Below, one piece after another: positions 46,767-56,252 of a stretch of DNA of 64,000 nt (within the stretch, counting starts at the first letter, position 1; every line of letters starts with the position of its first letter). This DNA comes from Moritella sp. 5. Its GTDB lineage: Bacteria; Pseudomonadota; Gammaproteobacteria; Enterobacterales; Moritellaceae. The notes beneath the pieces were generated by a model. It searched no databases and was not told the origin of the DNA. It was given only the letters and a program-made list of their open reading frames with translations. The position numbers were made by a program, and so were the translations under genes. The stretch spans positions 1,798,001 to 1,862,000 of the forward strand of contig NZ_CP056122.1 in NCBI RefSeq assembly GCF_018219455.1, given 5' to 3'.

Positions 46767-48800
46767 TTATATCACTTTAGATAAGCTAATACGCTCATCG
46801 CGATAAACGCCGCTAATCACGACTTTTTTTACCTCTTCAATTGTTGTTGCGCTTGTTGGTAGCCATTGCAAATCAATGCCACTAAATGGCTGACTTATGG
46901 CATCCTCTTCACCACTATCTTGTAATAATTCAGCTAATGTCATTGCGACTAATGAACGGCCTGAGATGGCAGACCAGCGAGTTAGCAAGTCTTTTGATAA
47001 CATCTGCTCTGCCACTTTAATCGGTGAACCAGTCAAATTATCAAATTGGATGTAATCAATAGCCCCTGAACGACTAATAATGATACGGTTACTTAACATG
47101 CTCATACCGTAGACATATCGTTGCGAATAATCCTGTGAATAAATAACGGTTTGTGATTTATTATCAATGAGATATATTTTTTTATTGGTGAGTGCGGCAC
47201 TAAACTTACCTGTCGGATCTGAAGCTAATTTAGTTACGTTTTCGGACAATACTAAGGTCGCATTCGGTGATGTTGGCTGAGCGATATTAAACCAACTTAA
47301 GGTATTGGTTTTATCACTGACAATCAAAGATTTATCGTCATTGACGAAGGCGGCAAAATCAATGTTGTCCTTCATGATTTCGCCACGCAGACCCAAGGTT
47401 TCGGCATCGACAACTGCTGCGGCGGTTCCTGAAGTTTGTAACACCAGTAATAATTTTTGCTCTTTGCTCAATATGAGGTTTGCTTGACTTGAAGATAATG
47501 TATAACGCTTACCTGTTTGCTTTAATGTGGAGCTTGATAATTGTTGTAATTCAGCATCTCCCCCATAACCATTTGTAAATACGGCCGTGACCCAATCTTG
47601 ATTGTAAGAAACAACTAAGTTACTGATATTGTTGTTTTTACAGTCGGCAGATGAATCTGGAAGTGAGGGTTCTACGGGTGTTACTTCACCTCCACCTGAC
47701 GCTTTGCTGAACGTATCTATACTTAGTGCGGAAGATAAAGGCGATGCCTTGCTATTTTTACCTAATTCGGTTAGATAAATGCCATTATTACCCGTGCTAT
47801 TACATGTCTTACTGACAGTTCTGTCACCATAAATAGTCGGTTGATAAATTAAATAAGCGTTCTTATCATGTTTGCCTTGTGCTGCAAATGTCATTGTGGA
47901 TGTAAGTTGTTTTTGTCCATCACAGTGATCCTTATAATCGTAATCGTCATCATCACAGTCGTCATCGTCATCATCATCATCATCATCGTCATCGTCATGA
48001 TCATCAAATGTCGACATACTCGGTAGTGATGGTGTTGTACTTGTAGGTGTAAATAATTGACTCGAGCCAGTCGTGGTATCTACTTGTAATAATTTATCAC
48101 CGTTGGCGAGGGCAAGTAACATACCTGTATTTTCATTCATGGTAATTGGAGAGGATGAAAAGAGAGTATTTACAGGATAAGAACCTGGGATTAGGTAGCG
48201 GTTACTCAAGTTAACATAGCTATTGTCTAGATCTGCTTGTGACAAGCTTTCGGTAATATCAAAATTACGACTGCTCACCATTTTATCGACAGCAGCCGAG
48301 ATTTTTAACGCTTTTGAATCACCTTGCAAGTACAGTGCATGTTTGAATGAAGCAAGTAATAATTTAGTGGGCTCTTTTGGACCGTGCATATCATTTAGTT
48401 TATAAAAATCAATGTTATATTTTGTTCCAAAAATCTGCTTTAAAAGTGCTTTAGCTTGTTCTTCACTACCCGCAACTTGCGGGTTAAACAGTACTTCATT
48501 TTGGATTAAGGTTGTGAATGGGCTGATTACTGCTGCACTCGCTGTCGCGGTGAAAAAATACCCCGAATTATCAATTAAGTAAGGTGCCGTATTAGCACTA
48601 GAAACACTCTTTAAGCTCGGTACTTGTTCCTCTTGTTGACCGCACGCATTATTACGATCTGCATCCAAGCAAATTGGTAATTTACTGTAGTCGTAAATAT
48701 CAGATGTTGTCTTACTTGTTTGTTCACCACCACAGCTAATCACAAGGCTACAGCTTGCTAAAATAGTCGCTATTTTCGACAGTTTGTACTTTCCATGCAT
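46767..48800 (-). CDS. Large lipoprotein with poly-Asp segment
   Basis: A 677-residue lipoprotein: signal to the lipobox VISC with C23. A region from about residue 45 has PICLDADRNNACGQQ. Near residue 265-295 is an acidic run of about 20 Asp residues interrupted by H, C and Y (encoded by GAT/GAC repeats at about 47935-48005), which could bind calcium or other cations. The C-terminal half contains short beta-propeller-like blades (DKTNTLSWFN, LASDPTGKFSAALTNKKIYL, YGMSMLSNRIIISRSGAIDY). No family recognised. It is divergent from the DUF1566 lipoprotein of the Tad cluster, with a Fur box between them, so iron control and a surface role are inferred. Confidence 0.7.
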   Translation of the reverse strand: MHGKYKLSKIATILASCSLVISCGGEQTSKTTSDIYDYSKLPICLDADRNNACGQQEEQVPSLKSVSSANTAPYLIDNSGYFFTATASAAVISPFTTLIQNEVLFNPQVAGSEEQAKALLKQIFGTKYNIDFYKLNDMHGPKEPTKLLLASFKHALYLQGDSKALKISAAVDKMVSSRNFDITESLSQADLDNSYVNLSNRYLIPGSYPVNTLFSSSPITMNENTGMLLALANGDKLLQVDTTTGSSQLFTPTSTTPSLPSMSTFDDHDDDDDDDDDDDDDCDDDDYDYKDHCDGQKQLTSTMTFAAQGKHDKNAYLIYQPTIYGDRTVSKTCNSTGNNGIYLTELGKNSKASPLSSALSIDTFSKASGGGEVTPVEPSLPDSSADCKNNNISNLVVSYNQDWVTAVFTNGYGGDAELQQLSSSTLKQTGKRYTLSSSQANLILSKEQKLLLVLQTSGTAAAVVDAETLGLRGEIMKDNIDFAAFVNDDKSLIVSDKTNTLSWFNIAQPTSPNATLVLSENVTKLASDPTGKFSAALTNKKIYLIDNKSQTVIYSQDYSQRYVYGMSMLSNRIIISRSGAIDYIQFDNLTGSPIKVAEQMLSKDLLTRWSAISGRSLVAMTLAELLQDSGEEDAISQPFSGIDLQWLPTSATTIEEVKKVVISGVYRDERISLSKVI

Positions 48801-48907
48801 AAAAATAATACTTCGCTTGTTGAAATTTAATACTAACCATTGTTCGTATTATGGTCACTTTTAGTTCACTAAAGAAAATTATCGGAGTATACGTGCTGAA
48901 TACAATT

Positions 48908-48926
48908 GATAATCACTATCATTATC
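48908..48926. promoter_or_regulatory. Fur box between two divergent lipoprotein genes
   Basis: GATAATCACTATCATTATC matches 16 of 19 positions of the Fur consensus, with both outer arms intact. It lies about 100 bases from each of the two divergent start codons (48800 and 49006) and could control either or both. Confidence 0.65.
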
Positions 48927-49005
48927 GTTATTATATGCGAAATTTTATGTTTGACTATAGTTTTCATTAGGTTATTTAAATCTACATTAAAAAGGGACAT
49001 GTAAT

Positions 49006-52000
49006 ATGTTGTTAGGGGTTAACAAATCACTGCTCGCATTGACAGTGGTTGCAGGCACATTATTGACGGGATGTAACGATAGCACTCCGGATAAAAAATC
49101 AACGAGTCCAACGGATCAAACGAATCCAACGAATCCGATTGTTAAACCTGATGCACCTACAACCCCAATTACTAATGATGATTTAGATCAGTTTGGCTGG
49201 ACCTGGAGTCATAATTTCAATGACAAACGGTTTTATGAAATTAAAGTGCAAGACCAAAAATGGACGGCAGTTAATGGAAATCCTCATCAGTTAGCCATTG
49301 ATGCTGTTTACGCTATTGGGGAGATTCAGGTACGTGTTAAAGCTGATTCTGCGACAAACAGAAGTGTGAGTGACGCGCTTGTGAATACGTCACCTTACAC
49401 TAAGAATGTAGATCCGCTTCGACCTGTCGCACCAACCAACCCTTTACAAGATGATGACTTAAATACGTTTGATTGGACGCTGGTTAGTGGCTTTAATCAT
49501 AATAGCGATTATGAATACTCACTCACAGCTGGGAAAGCGTGGACTACCGTTACGGATAAACCTTTAGTGGTTGGTGATGTTGATATTGATACTGGGCACG
49601 TACAAGTACGTGTTAAAGAAAATGTTGCAACGGGCACTGCAGCCGGTGCTGCTTTAATCAGTACGCAAGCATTTACTGCGGGTGTACCAGTTGTAATTGA
49701 TGCGCCAACTCTCCCTAAGATTTTCAATGCGCATATAGGTAGTCCTAGTCATGAGCCTGAAGTGAAAACAAATGGTTTTAGCTGGGCATGGGTGGCTGGC
49801 TACGATAAACCTGAACATTACGAATTTACTAATGACGGCGGGGTTACATGGCAGGCAGTGACGAGTAAACCTCAACACATTGGTCCAAAAGCTTATGATA
49901 AAAGCAAAGTCGGCGTTCGCGTTAAGAAAAACGCGATCATGAATAAAGTGAACCCTGCTGGTCCAGTATTGTTTGCCACGGCTGCGAGTGAAAAATTTTA
50001 TGTGACGCGTGTTGTATCAATGAAAACTTGGAACCAAGCGCAAGATTTAACATCAACAGGTAATTGGTCTAAGGCGGATACTGATGGTTGTTACATTGAA
50101 TACGATGTAAATGGTGAAAACCCACAGTTTTGGGCTTATGCGGGCTTTAATGATTCGGCAGATGGTGTTCTAGATATGCTAAGCCCTTCATTTTGTAGTA
50201 TGCCAAATTGGACGTTTTTAAGTACAACTAAAATGATAGCTAAAACCTTAGTTAACTCTGACTATGTGCCAAGTGCTTTTGAGAAACAGTTAATTGGTGA
50301 TTCTCGACATAGTTCATATTGGGCTTCAGAAAGTGATGCGGTGACGCTGAAAAAAATCAGTGCGGGTAAAGAAAATACGACGTCGTATGATTATGCGATT
50401 GCTGTTGGTAGTTGGGCTGTCCCTGAAATTGCTGAAATAGTGGCTGAAAGTAAGGCGGTAAATACTGATATTCAAGCTTCAGTTTTGTTACATGACGGTG
50501 AATGGAAAACGACTTTAACTGACATTGTTACTGTTATTAATGGTGTTGATGTTCTCTCTGACAATCCTTTGTCTTCACTATTATCCGATGTTCAAGCGTT
50601 AGAAATCAAGACTAAAGCGACATTTAATGTATTAGAATTAGAGCTGGCTAAATATAAAGAAAGGCTTGGCTTGTTAGCTATTTATTCGACGATGCTTGAA
50701 AATGATAGAAGTGTTGATAATAGCATTAAAGTGAAGATTAAAGAAAATACTGCATTAGCTAATGCAGAGTTCATTAAATTCACGGCGTTACATACCTCAT
50801 TTTTCACCGCGACGAAAGTAACCCCAGCGTTAACAGCTTTGATTCAACTAACGGATCAAAATATTGCAGCAAACATTACCCAAGATGAATTAGTCGCTGC
50901 AAGTGATGGTGCAATTATCCACGCTAAGAGTTTAGATTTATTTGCTGCTACCTCGATTATCAATGATTTTATCAAGGCTAGCAGTAGCATTACAGCAGAT
51001 CTGAAAACCGCAACGGATCAATTACCAAAAGGGGATAATACCGCGTTGCTTTCAGCATTAGATAAGCTGTTGGCTATGCTTAATAGTTTACCAACGTCAG
51101 CTGATGTGGATGACTTAAATGAAGTTGCAGAAACGGGCCTAAAACGTGCATCAGATGCTGGTTATAAAGTTGCTTCCGCAGATGCCGTGGTTGGAGCACA
51201 CTTTTATAAACTTGATATGAATGGTGACTACCTTCCAAGCGCGACAACCTATGCACAAGGCTGGCGTTGTGTGATGGATAACCGAGATCTTGTGCGTAAA
51301 CGAATTTGGACATTGCTTAAAGACGGGCTACCAAATGGCGCAGATGATTTAGCATTTGATGCGTCTGGAGCTGGTATTGCGAGTGTGATGGGGACTGGTG
51401 GTTTAGTTGAGTCAACGAATACTGCGCAGTTATGTGGACGTAATGATTGGTCATTGCCAAGCAAAAAACAGCTAATTTCATTGGAAACAGGAGTTGTTAA
51501 GGGTAGTGCGACAATCGATGTTGATGTATTCCCACATCATCTTGCCTTTAAGCCTGAGTATGATACTGACGATTATCCTTCAACAGACATTATGTTTTGG
51601 TATTGGACTGTTGAAGAAGGCTACAGTGATAAGCAAGTAATCTATCACTATAAAACGGTTAATAATCGTGAAACATATAGTGATGCGTTAAAACAAGGAA
51701 ACGAAGACAAAGTTGTATTAGGTCGTTTAGTCAGTGAAATTAAGTTGTCATATGAATTGCTTGATAGCGCAGGCTCTGTGACTACTGATGTTGATGCCGC
51801 AGTATGTGCATATCAGCCGGAAACAAAGCAAACATGGCAACTGTTTGATAACGCAGAGATTATGACAAGAGTTAAATATTATGGTCAGTCTAGCTCAGAT
51901 GCTGACTCTGTATTAGCTGAAGTGGTTCAGAAAAATAGCGAAAAATTATGCAATAAAACAGATTGGCGTATACCAAGTTTAGCGGAGCTTAAAATGTTAT

Positions 52001-52194
52001 CACCTATTGATAGCGAAGTATTCCGCTATAACAATGTGAAACCATATAGTTCAGCGTTGTGTTATGTGAGTGCTGACTCTGCGCAATATGAACGTCAAAA
52101 ATGTCTCAATATGGTCACCGAATCAACCTCGGATGTAAATAAATCCAATTCATATTCAGGTCAATATGTATATCGTTTGATGTCTGTCGATTAA
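49006..52194 (+). CDS. Large lipoprotein with three beta repeats and Lcl/DUF1566 modules
   Basis: A 1062-residue lipoprotein (lipobox LLTGC, C23). A Pro/Thr-rich linker is followed by three ~85-residue repeats (about 55-330) of the form DDL..F.WTW..F.....YE.......W..V..KP.........QVRVK. Three later segments carry the Lcl_C/DUF1566 pattern: CSMPNWTFL (about 400), LCGRNDWSLPSKKQLISL (about 808-825) and LCNKTDWRIPSLAELKML (about 975). Between them is a long helical region. Ribosome site AAGGGAC precedes ATG 49006. It is the gene just upstream of the Flp pilin and has its own hairpin after it, so it is either the head of the Tad cluster or an independent surface protein. Adhesin or pilus-accessory role is inference. 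Confidence 0.75.
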   Translation: MLLGVNKSLLALTVVAGTLLTGCNDSTPDKKSTSPTDQTNPTNPIVKPDAPTTPITNDDLDQFGWTWSHNFNDKRFYEIKVQDQKWTAVNGNPHQLAIDAVYAIGEIQVRVKADSATNRSVSDALVNTSPYTKNVDPLRPVAPTNPLQDDDLNTFDWTLVSGFNHNSDYEYSLTAGKAWTTVTDKPLVVGDVDIDTGHVQVRVKENVATGTAAGAALISTQAFTAGVPVVIDAPTLPKIFNAHIGSPSHEPEVKTNGFSWAWVAGYDKPEHYEFTNDGGVTWQAVTSKPQHIGPKAYDKSKVGVRVKKNAIMNKVNPAGPVLFATAASEKFYVTRVVSMKTWNQAQDLTSTGNWSKADTDGCYIEYDVNGENPQFWAYAGFNDSADGVLDMLSPSFCSMPNWTFLSTTKMIAKTLVNSDYVPSAFEKQLIGDSRHSSYWASESDAVTLKKISAGKENTTSYDYAIAVGSWAVPEIAEIVAESKAVNTDIQASVLLHDGEWKTTLTDIVTVINGVDVLSDNPLSSLLSDVQALEIKTKATFNVLELELAKYKERLGLLAIYSTMLENDRSVDNSIKVKIKENTALANAEFIKFTALHTSFFTATKVTPALTALIQLTDQNIAANITQDELVAASDGAIIHAKSLDLFAATSIINDFIKASSSITADLKTATDQLPKGDNTALLSALDKLLAMLNSLPTSADVDDLNEVAETGLKRASDAGYKVASADAVVGAHFYKLDMNGDYLPSATTYAQGWRCVMDNRDLVRKRIWTLLKDGLPNGADDLAFDASGAGIASVMGTGGLVESTNTAQLCGRNDWSLPSKKQLISLETGVVKGSATIDVDVFPHHLAFKPEYDTDDYPSTDIMFWYWTVEEGYSDKQVIYHYKTVNNRETYSDALKQGNEDKVVLGRLVSEIKLSYELLDSAGSVTTDVDAAVCAYQPETKQTWQLFDNAEIMTRVKYYGQSSSDADSVLAEVVQKNSEKLCNKTDWRIPSLAELKMLSPIDSEVFRYNNVKPYSSALCYVSADSAQYERQKCLNMVTESTSDVNKSNSYSGQYVYRLMSVD

Positions 52195-52214
52195 TCAATT
52201 CATTAACTGTTTAT

Positions 52215-52248
52215 AAATAGGCTGTTGGTTGCAGCTAATAGCCTATTT
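52215..52248 (+). terminator. Terminator or attenuator after the large lipoprotein gene
   Basis: AAATAGGCT (52215-52223) pairs with AGCCTATTT (52240-52248) just before flp. Only a short T stretch follows, so partial read-through into the pilus operon is possible. Confidence 0.55.
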
Positions 52249-52282
52249 GTTAACGTCACCATAAAAATAATAGAGATGAAAA

Positions 52283-52462
52283 ATGAAAAACAATAAACAA
52301 AAACAACGCGGTGCAGCGGCAATTGAATATGCAATTTTAGCGGCTGCAATGTCATTAATTATGTTGCAATTTTTAGGTACCGATGGCGACCTGACTAACG
52401 CAATAAATACTACTTATGAGTCTGTGATTAGCAAACTTGAAACTGTTAATGGCGGCGAATGA
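52283..52462 (+). CDS. flp: Flp-type major pilin
   Basis: A 59-residue Flp pilin. The leader MKNNKQKQRG ends in the glycine cleaved by a TadV-type prepilin peptidase; the mature protein begins AAAIEYAILA, with the conserved glutamate at +5 followed by tyrosine, and a hydrophobic helix (about 13-32) then a short polar tail. Length is typical of Flp pilins (50-80 residues). It has no long open frame and so is easily missed. GAGATG in TAGAGATGAAAA provides a weak ribosome site before ATG 52283. It lies just ahead of rcpC, the first of the Tad export genes, and is expected to be the most highly expressed gene of the locus. Confidence 0.93.
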   Translation: MKNNKQKQRGAAAIEYAILAAAMSLIMLQFLGTDGDLTNAINTTYESVISKLETVNGGE

Positions 52463-52516
52463 TACACGTTAATTTAGCGTGATTACGTTTTACCGTATTA
52501 GATAGAAGCAATAATT

Positions 52517-53383
52517 ATGAATGCAAAACGTTTAGTTTACTTGTCTGTTTGTCTGTCGTTATTGGGGTTAATTTGGCTGTTCTTCAGTTTGGCTGCACCA
52601 GTAAAAAGCACTCCGAGACAGAACATGGTAAAAACTTATGAAGTCTTGGTACCAGCACAAAAGGTAGCTATCGGTAGCCCTTATCGTGCTTCGTTATTTG
52701 CTTGGAAAACAGTCGATGAAACGAGTGTGCGTGATCGTATCGACTTTATTGATAAAGCCAATTTTTCTATGGATCGTTTAGAGAATACGGTTGCCGCGGG
52801 TGATTTTATTACGGGGAAAATACTCAGTCCGTCGGATTTCTTAAAACCAGAGCAAGGTGGTTTTTTATCCCTGATGTTACGTCCAAATTATCGCGCGGTA
52901 TCAATCCCTGTTGATGAAGTAACTGCGAATTCGGGGTTAATTGGTCCGGGTGATCACGTTGATGTGTTACTGCTTGCGTCAAAAGCGCAAGAGTTACGCT
53001 CTCGTGGTAATGAAACTCAAAGTTTATATGTTAAAACCATCGCGCAGAATGTCCGTGTATTGGCATTTAATGATGCAGTTCAAATTGTACGTTATATGGA
53101 AAAACAAAAGAGTAATAAAGGTGTTATTCCAGACAACAGTACGGTGACGTTAGAAGTGTCACCAGCGCAAGCAAATCAAATCACCTTAGCCAATCAACTT
53201 GGTACATTGTCGATGGTCTTACGCAGTAAAAACAGTAACGAAACTGATATCGCTGTGATTCCAGCAATTCATGTCGATGATATTTTGCCTGCAATTAAGC
53301 AAGTGCAACCGGATATCGGCTTAATTGAATTTCGTGCTAAAGATAAACGAGTGATGAGCAATGCAGGAAACGAAAATGATTAA
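52517..53383 (+). CDS. rcpC: Flp pilus assembly protein RcpC/CpaB
   Basis: A 288-residue protein with an N-terminal membrane anchor (about 5-25) and a periplasmic SAF-like domain. The family phrases are ENTVAAGDFITGKILSPSDF, MLRPNYRAVSIPVDEVTANS, GLIGPGDHVDVLLL and TVTLEVSPAQANQITLANQL. RcpC/CpaB couples the inner-membrane machinery to the secretin in the Tad system. It is followed by rcpA with an eight-base overlap of coding frames. Ribosome site is weak (AGAAGCAATAATT). Confidence 0.9.
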   Translation: MNAKRLVYLSVCLSLLGLIWLFFSLAAPVKSTPRQNMVKTYEVLVPAQKVAIGSPYRASLFAWKTVDETSVRDRIDFIDKANFSMDRLENTVAAGDFITGKILSPSDFLKPEQGGFLSLMLRPNYRAVSIPVDEVTANSGLIGPGDHVDVLLLASKAQELRSRGNETQSLYVKTIAQNVRVLAFNDAVQIVRYMEKQKSNKGVIPDNSTVTLEVSPAQANQITLANQLGTLSMVLRSKNSNETDIAVIPAIHVDDILPAIKQVQPDIGLIEFRAKDKRVMSNAGNEND

Positions 53384-54791
53384 ACAACTAGTGAGTGCAT
53401 TGTCGTTATTACTGCTTAGTACTCTGTTGCAAGCACAAACGTTAGATGTGGTATTGAATAAAGCCCGCTTGGTGGTATTACCGAAAACAGCGAAATCTAT
53501 CTTTATTGCCAGCAATGGCATTGCGGATTACCAAACGTTAACGAATACCAAAATTATGGTGTTTGGTAAAAAGACCGGTAGCACGTCTTTGTATGTCCTT
53601 GATGCGAAAGAAAACGTTATTTATTCTGCAACCGTTAAGGTTAACCACAATGTAATAGAGCTTAATGCACTGATTCATAACGAGTTTCCTGATGCTATAT
53701 TTAACGCAGAATCGACCGCTGGTAAGTTGTTCTTGAAAGGACAAGTACCAACACCGAGCATGGCGGAAAAGATAGTGCGTTTATCCGAAGGGTATGTGTC
53801 AGCACTAGCGAACACAGAGTCCAGTGATAGTAAGGAAAGCAGTAACACGCAGAATTCAACAGGTTCAGATAATAAAGATAAATCGGCAGAGAAAAATATT
53901 GATAAGGATGAGTTAATTAATCAGCTGCAGGTCACCATGCCTAACCAAGTAAATTTACGGATCAGGATAGCGGAAGTGTCACGTAAAGTATCCAATAAGT
54001 TGGGTATTAAGTGGGGTTCGCAAGGCTTTGGTACCGGCACGTTTTCTTTTCTAGACAGCTCTGGCGGTAAAATGGGAGGGCTAAATCCAGCGGGCTGGGC
54101 AGATCTTTCTGTGATTGTTGATGCACTAGCAACGAACGGTATGATGTCGGTATTAGCAGAACCTAATTTAACGGCAATGAGTGGTGAAGAAGCATCGTTC
54201 TTAGTGGGCGGTGAGATCCCATTACCCTTGGTTTACAGTGATACAGCTTCTGTTGAATATAAGCAATTTGGTGTGAAATTAGACTTTAAACCGACCGTAC
54301 TCAGTGCCAATAAAATTAGTCTGAAAGTGGCTTCTGAGGTGAGTACTGTTTCGTCGGAAACTAATGTTCAAATCGGTGGCGCACAGGGCAGTTCTTCATT
54401 CCCCACCTTTGTTACGCGTCGTGCATCAACGACGGTAGAACTGGCAAGTGGTCAAAGTTTTGCTTTGGGTGGATTGTTGCAATCAAAAGATATTGAACAG
54501 TTACAAAAGATGCCATTACTGGGTGATATTCCTGTGTTAGGAGCACTGTTCCGTTCAACGAGTTTTCAGCGCGAAGAGACGGAATTAATCATTATTGCCA
54601 CGGCGTATCTTGTGCAACCAACCCGTGCAGACTCGTTACCCTTACCAACGGATGGCTTGATCCCGATGAGTGATGTTGAGCGTTTATTAGCGTGGCCAGT
54701 ATCAAGGGATGTCACAAATTCAACAGACAATGAAAGTCGCACTAACAATCGCCAGCCGCGACTGCTTGGCGATAATGGGTTTTATTACTGA
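53376..54791 (+). CDS. rcpA: Tad secretin RcpA/CpaC
   Basis: A 471-residue outer-membrane secretin. A signal peptide is visible (MIKQLVSALSLLLLSTLLQA). The N-terminal part carries the pilus-assembly N domain (VLPKTAKSIFIASNGIADYQ) and a BON-like region; a Ser/Asn/Asp/Lys linker (about 145-180) follows; the secretin core has QVNLRIRIAEVSRKVSNKLG, LAEPNLTAMSGEEASFLVGG and the C-terminal pore with LASGQSFALGGLLQSKDIEQ and ETELIIIATAYLVQP. ATG 53376 follows AGGAAACGAA and is preferred over the open ATG 53361. Forms the channel for the Flp fibre. Confidence 0.93.
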   Translation: MIKQLVSALSLLLLSTLLQAQTLDVVLNKARLVVLPKTAKSIFIASNGIADYQTLTNTKIMVFGKKTGSTSLYVLDAKENVIYSATVKVNHNVIELNALIHNEFPDAIFNAESTAGKLFLKGQVPTPSMAEKIVRLSEGYVSALANTESSDSKESSNTQNSTGSDNKDKSAEKNIDKDELINQLQVTMPNQVNLRIRIAEVSRKVSNKLGIKWGSQGFGTGTFSFLDSSGGKMGGLNPAGWADLSVIVDALATNGMMSVLAEPNLTAMSGEEASFLVGGEIPLPLVYSDTASVEYKQFGVKLDFKPTVLSANKISLKVASEVSTVSSETNVQIGGAQGSSSFPTFVTRRASTTVELASGQSFALGGLLQSKDIEQLQKMPLLGDIPVLGALFRSTSFQREETELIIIATAYLVQPTRADSLPLPTDGLIPMSDVERLLAWPVSRDVTNSTDNESRTNNRQPRLLGDNGFYY

Positions 54792-54798
54792 GGTAGTT

Positions 54799-55422
54799 AT
54801 GCGGATATTTTTGATATTAATCGTTTGTGGTTTGTTAAGTGCTTGTATGAGTAATTCTATACAACGACAACCACACGTAAAAGTAGAAGCTGTAACGCAT
54901 AAAATAGCGATACAGCTAGATTCTGAAAAACTGAATGAAAGTGATAAAGCGGCGCTTATTGAGTTTATTTATCAGCGAGGCGAACTTTCGGCACTGCGGG
55001 TCAGAATTGATAGTTATAGCGATAAAGGCAATAAAGCAGTACCCGAGTTAATCGCAATTTTGAAACAGGCTGGTATTTATCCATCTCAGGTTTCGAGTCA
55101 ATTTAGCGAGTCGTCTTCAATCGCGGATGTTGCGATAGTTGTTGAATCTTACCGCAGTATTGTTCCAAGTTGCCAGGCGGGTAAAGCTAAACATATAGTG
55201 CTAAATGCATTTAGAAGCAGCGATAACTTTGGTTGTGCTAACACCAGTGCGTTGGCGCAAATGGTCGCAACACCACGTGATTTAATTGTGGGACGTACTC
55301 TCGAAGCGACGGATGGACGCAAAGCGGTTGCCACTGTTGAAGCTTATTATCAGCCTGTTGCGAGTAATAACCAAGACAAAGATAAAAAGAGTAGCGTCGC
55401 TGCTAGTTTAGGAGGTCAATAA
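54799..55422 (+). CDS. CpaD-like Tad pilus lipoprotein
   Basis: A 207-residue lipoprotein (lipobox LLSAC, C16) in the position of CpaD/RcpB. The C-terminal phrase FGCANTSALAQMVATPRDLI, then VGRTLEATDGRKA, matches the CpaD family (pilus biogenesis lipoprotein). The middle is poorly conserved, as is usual. It opens further upstream, but GAGG at 54789-54793 fits ATG 54799. The protein probably aids secretin insertion or gating. It lies between rcpA and tadZ, the canonical place. It ends with a Lys/Asp-rich tail (NNQDKDKKSSVAASLGGQ). Confidence 0.82.
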   Translation: MRIFLILIVCGLLSACMSNSIQRQPHVKVEAVTHKIAIQLDSEKLNESDKAALIEFIYQRGELSALRVRIDSYSDKGNKAVPELIAILKQAGIYPSQVSSQFSESSSIADVAIVVESYRSIVPSCQAGKAKHIVLNAFRSSDNFGCANTSALAQMVATPRDLIVGRTLEATDGRKAVATVEAYYQPVASNNQDKDKKSSVAASLGGQ

Positions 55423-55424
55423 TT

Positions 55425-56252
55425 GTGAATATGTCTAATCAAATGGCGAATGAGCATACCCTAGATAGTAAACCTCGAGGGAGTAAAATTACGGTAGTTA
55501 GTGCCAAAGGGGGCGCTGGAACAACGTCTTTATTAGCGAATATTGCTTGGGGTTTATCACAGCAGCAAGGGATGAATGTTGCTTGTACGGATCTGGACTT
55601 TATAACTGGCGATTTGGATCTGCAATTTAGTGTGCAAGCAAACAATGCATTAGTCGAAATGTTGCAATTTCCTGACTGCCTAGAACCCGTTATCTATCAG
55701 CGCAGCGGTCTCAAGGTAAATGATGATTTATATGTGTTTACTGGCTATCAATCTGGTTTTGAACAACACTTTTGGCCCGATGTGGTCAGTATGCAAAAAG
55801 TGTCTCGCTTCTGTCTGCAGCAAGCTACACATTTATTGTGGGATGTCCCCGCGTTTTGTCTACGCGATAAGGTCGGTTTTGACACGTTAAACAGCAGTGA
55901 TGTTCGTGTGGTTATCGTTGAGCCAACATTGGCGTCTATTCGTAGTACCAACCAGTTGTTGGCTAAATTAGAGCAATCATCGTCAACACGAACGTTAGTG
56001 GTGCTTAACCATACTAAACCTGAGGCTTTGTCTCTGATTACAGCGAATGATGTAGCGTCGACGCTAAGTCGAAAGTTCGATGTGGAAATTCCTTATTCGC
56101 CAGCAGATATGCGAGGAGGTAATGCATTGGGAGTGTTGGCGATTAATCAAAAAGGCCGAAATGCTAAAGCACTGAAAAAATTAGTAAGCCTAGTCAGTGG
56201 CGAGCCTGAAGTGTCTAAATCACGCTTGTTTAGCTGGCTTAAGGGGGCGTAA
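55425..56252 (+). CDS. tadZ: TadZ/CpaE MinD-like ATPase
   Basis: A 275-residue ParA/MinD-like protein with the deviant Walker A VSAKGGAGTTSLLANIA and the switch region TDLDFITGDLDLQF. It lacks the N-terminal receiver-like domain found in longer TadZ/CpaE. Known role: localises the Tad machinery, usually at a pole. Starts with GTG 55425, nine bases after GGAGG (55411-55415); the later ATG 55431 is too far from that site. Its stop TAATG overlaps the tadA start by one base, so expression is coupled. Confidence 0.9.
   Translation: MNMSNQMANEHTLDSKPRGSKITVVSAKGGAGTTSLLANIAWGLSQQQGMNVACTDLDFITGDLDLQFSVQANNALVEMLQFPDCLEPVIYQRSGLKVNDDLYVFTGYQSGFEQHFWPDVVSMQKVSRFCLQQATHLLWDVPAFCLRDKVGFDTLNSSDVRVVIVEPTLASIRSTNQLLAKLEQSSSTRTLVVLNHTKPEALSLITANDVASTLSRKFDVEIPYSPADMRGGNALGVLAINQKGRNAKALKKLVSLVSGEPEVSKSRLFSWLKGA

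Noticed and set aside
54709-54798. N-terminal extension of the CpaD-like gene inside rcpA
   Set aside because: It lacks a signal sequence and displaces the lipobox; GAGG upstream of ATG 54799 gives a proper lipoprotein signal.
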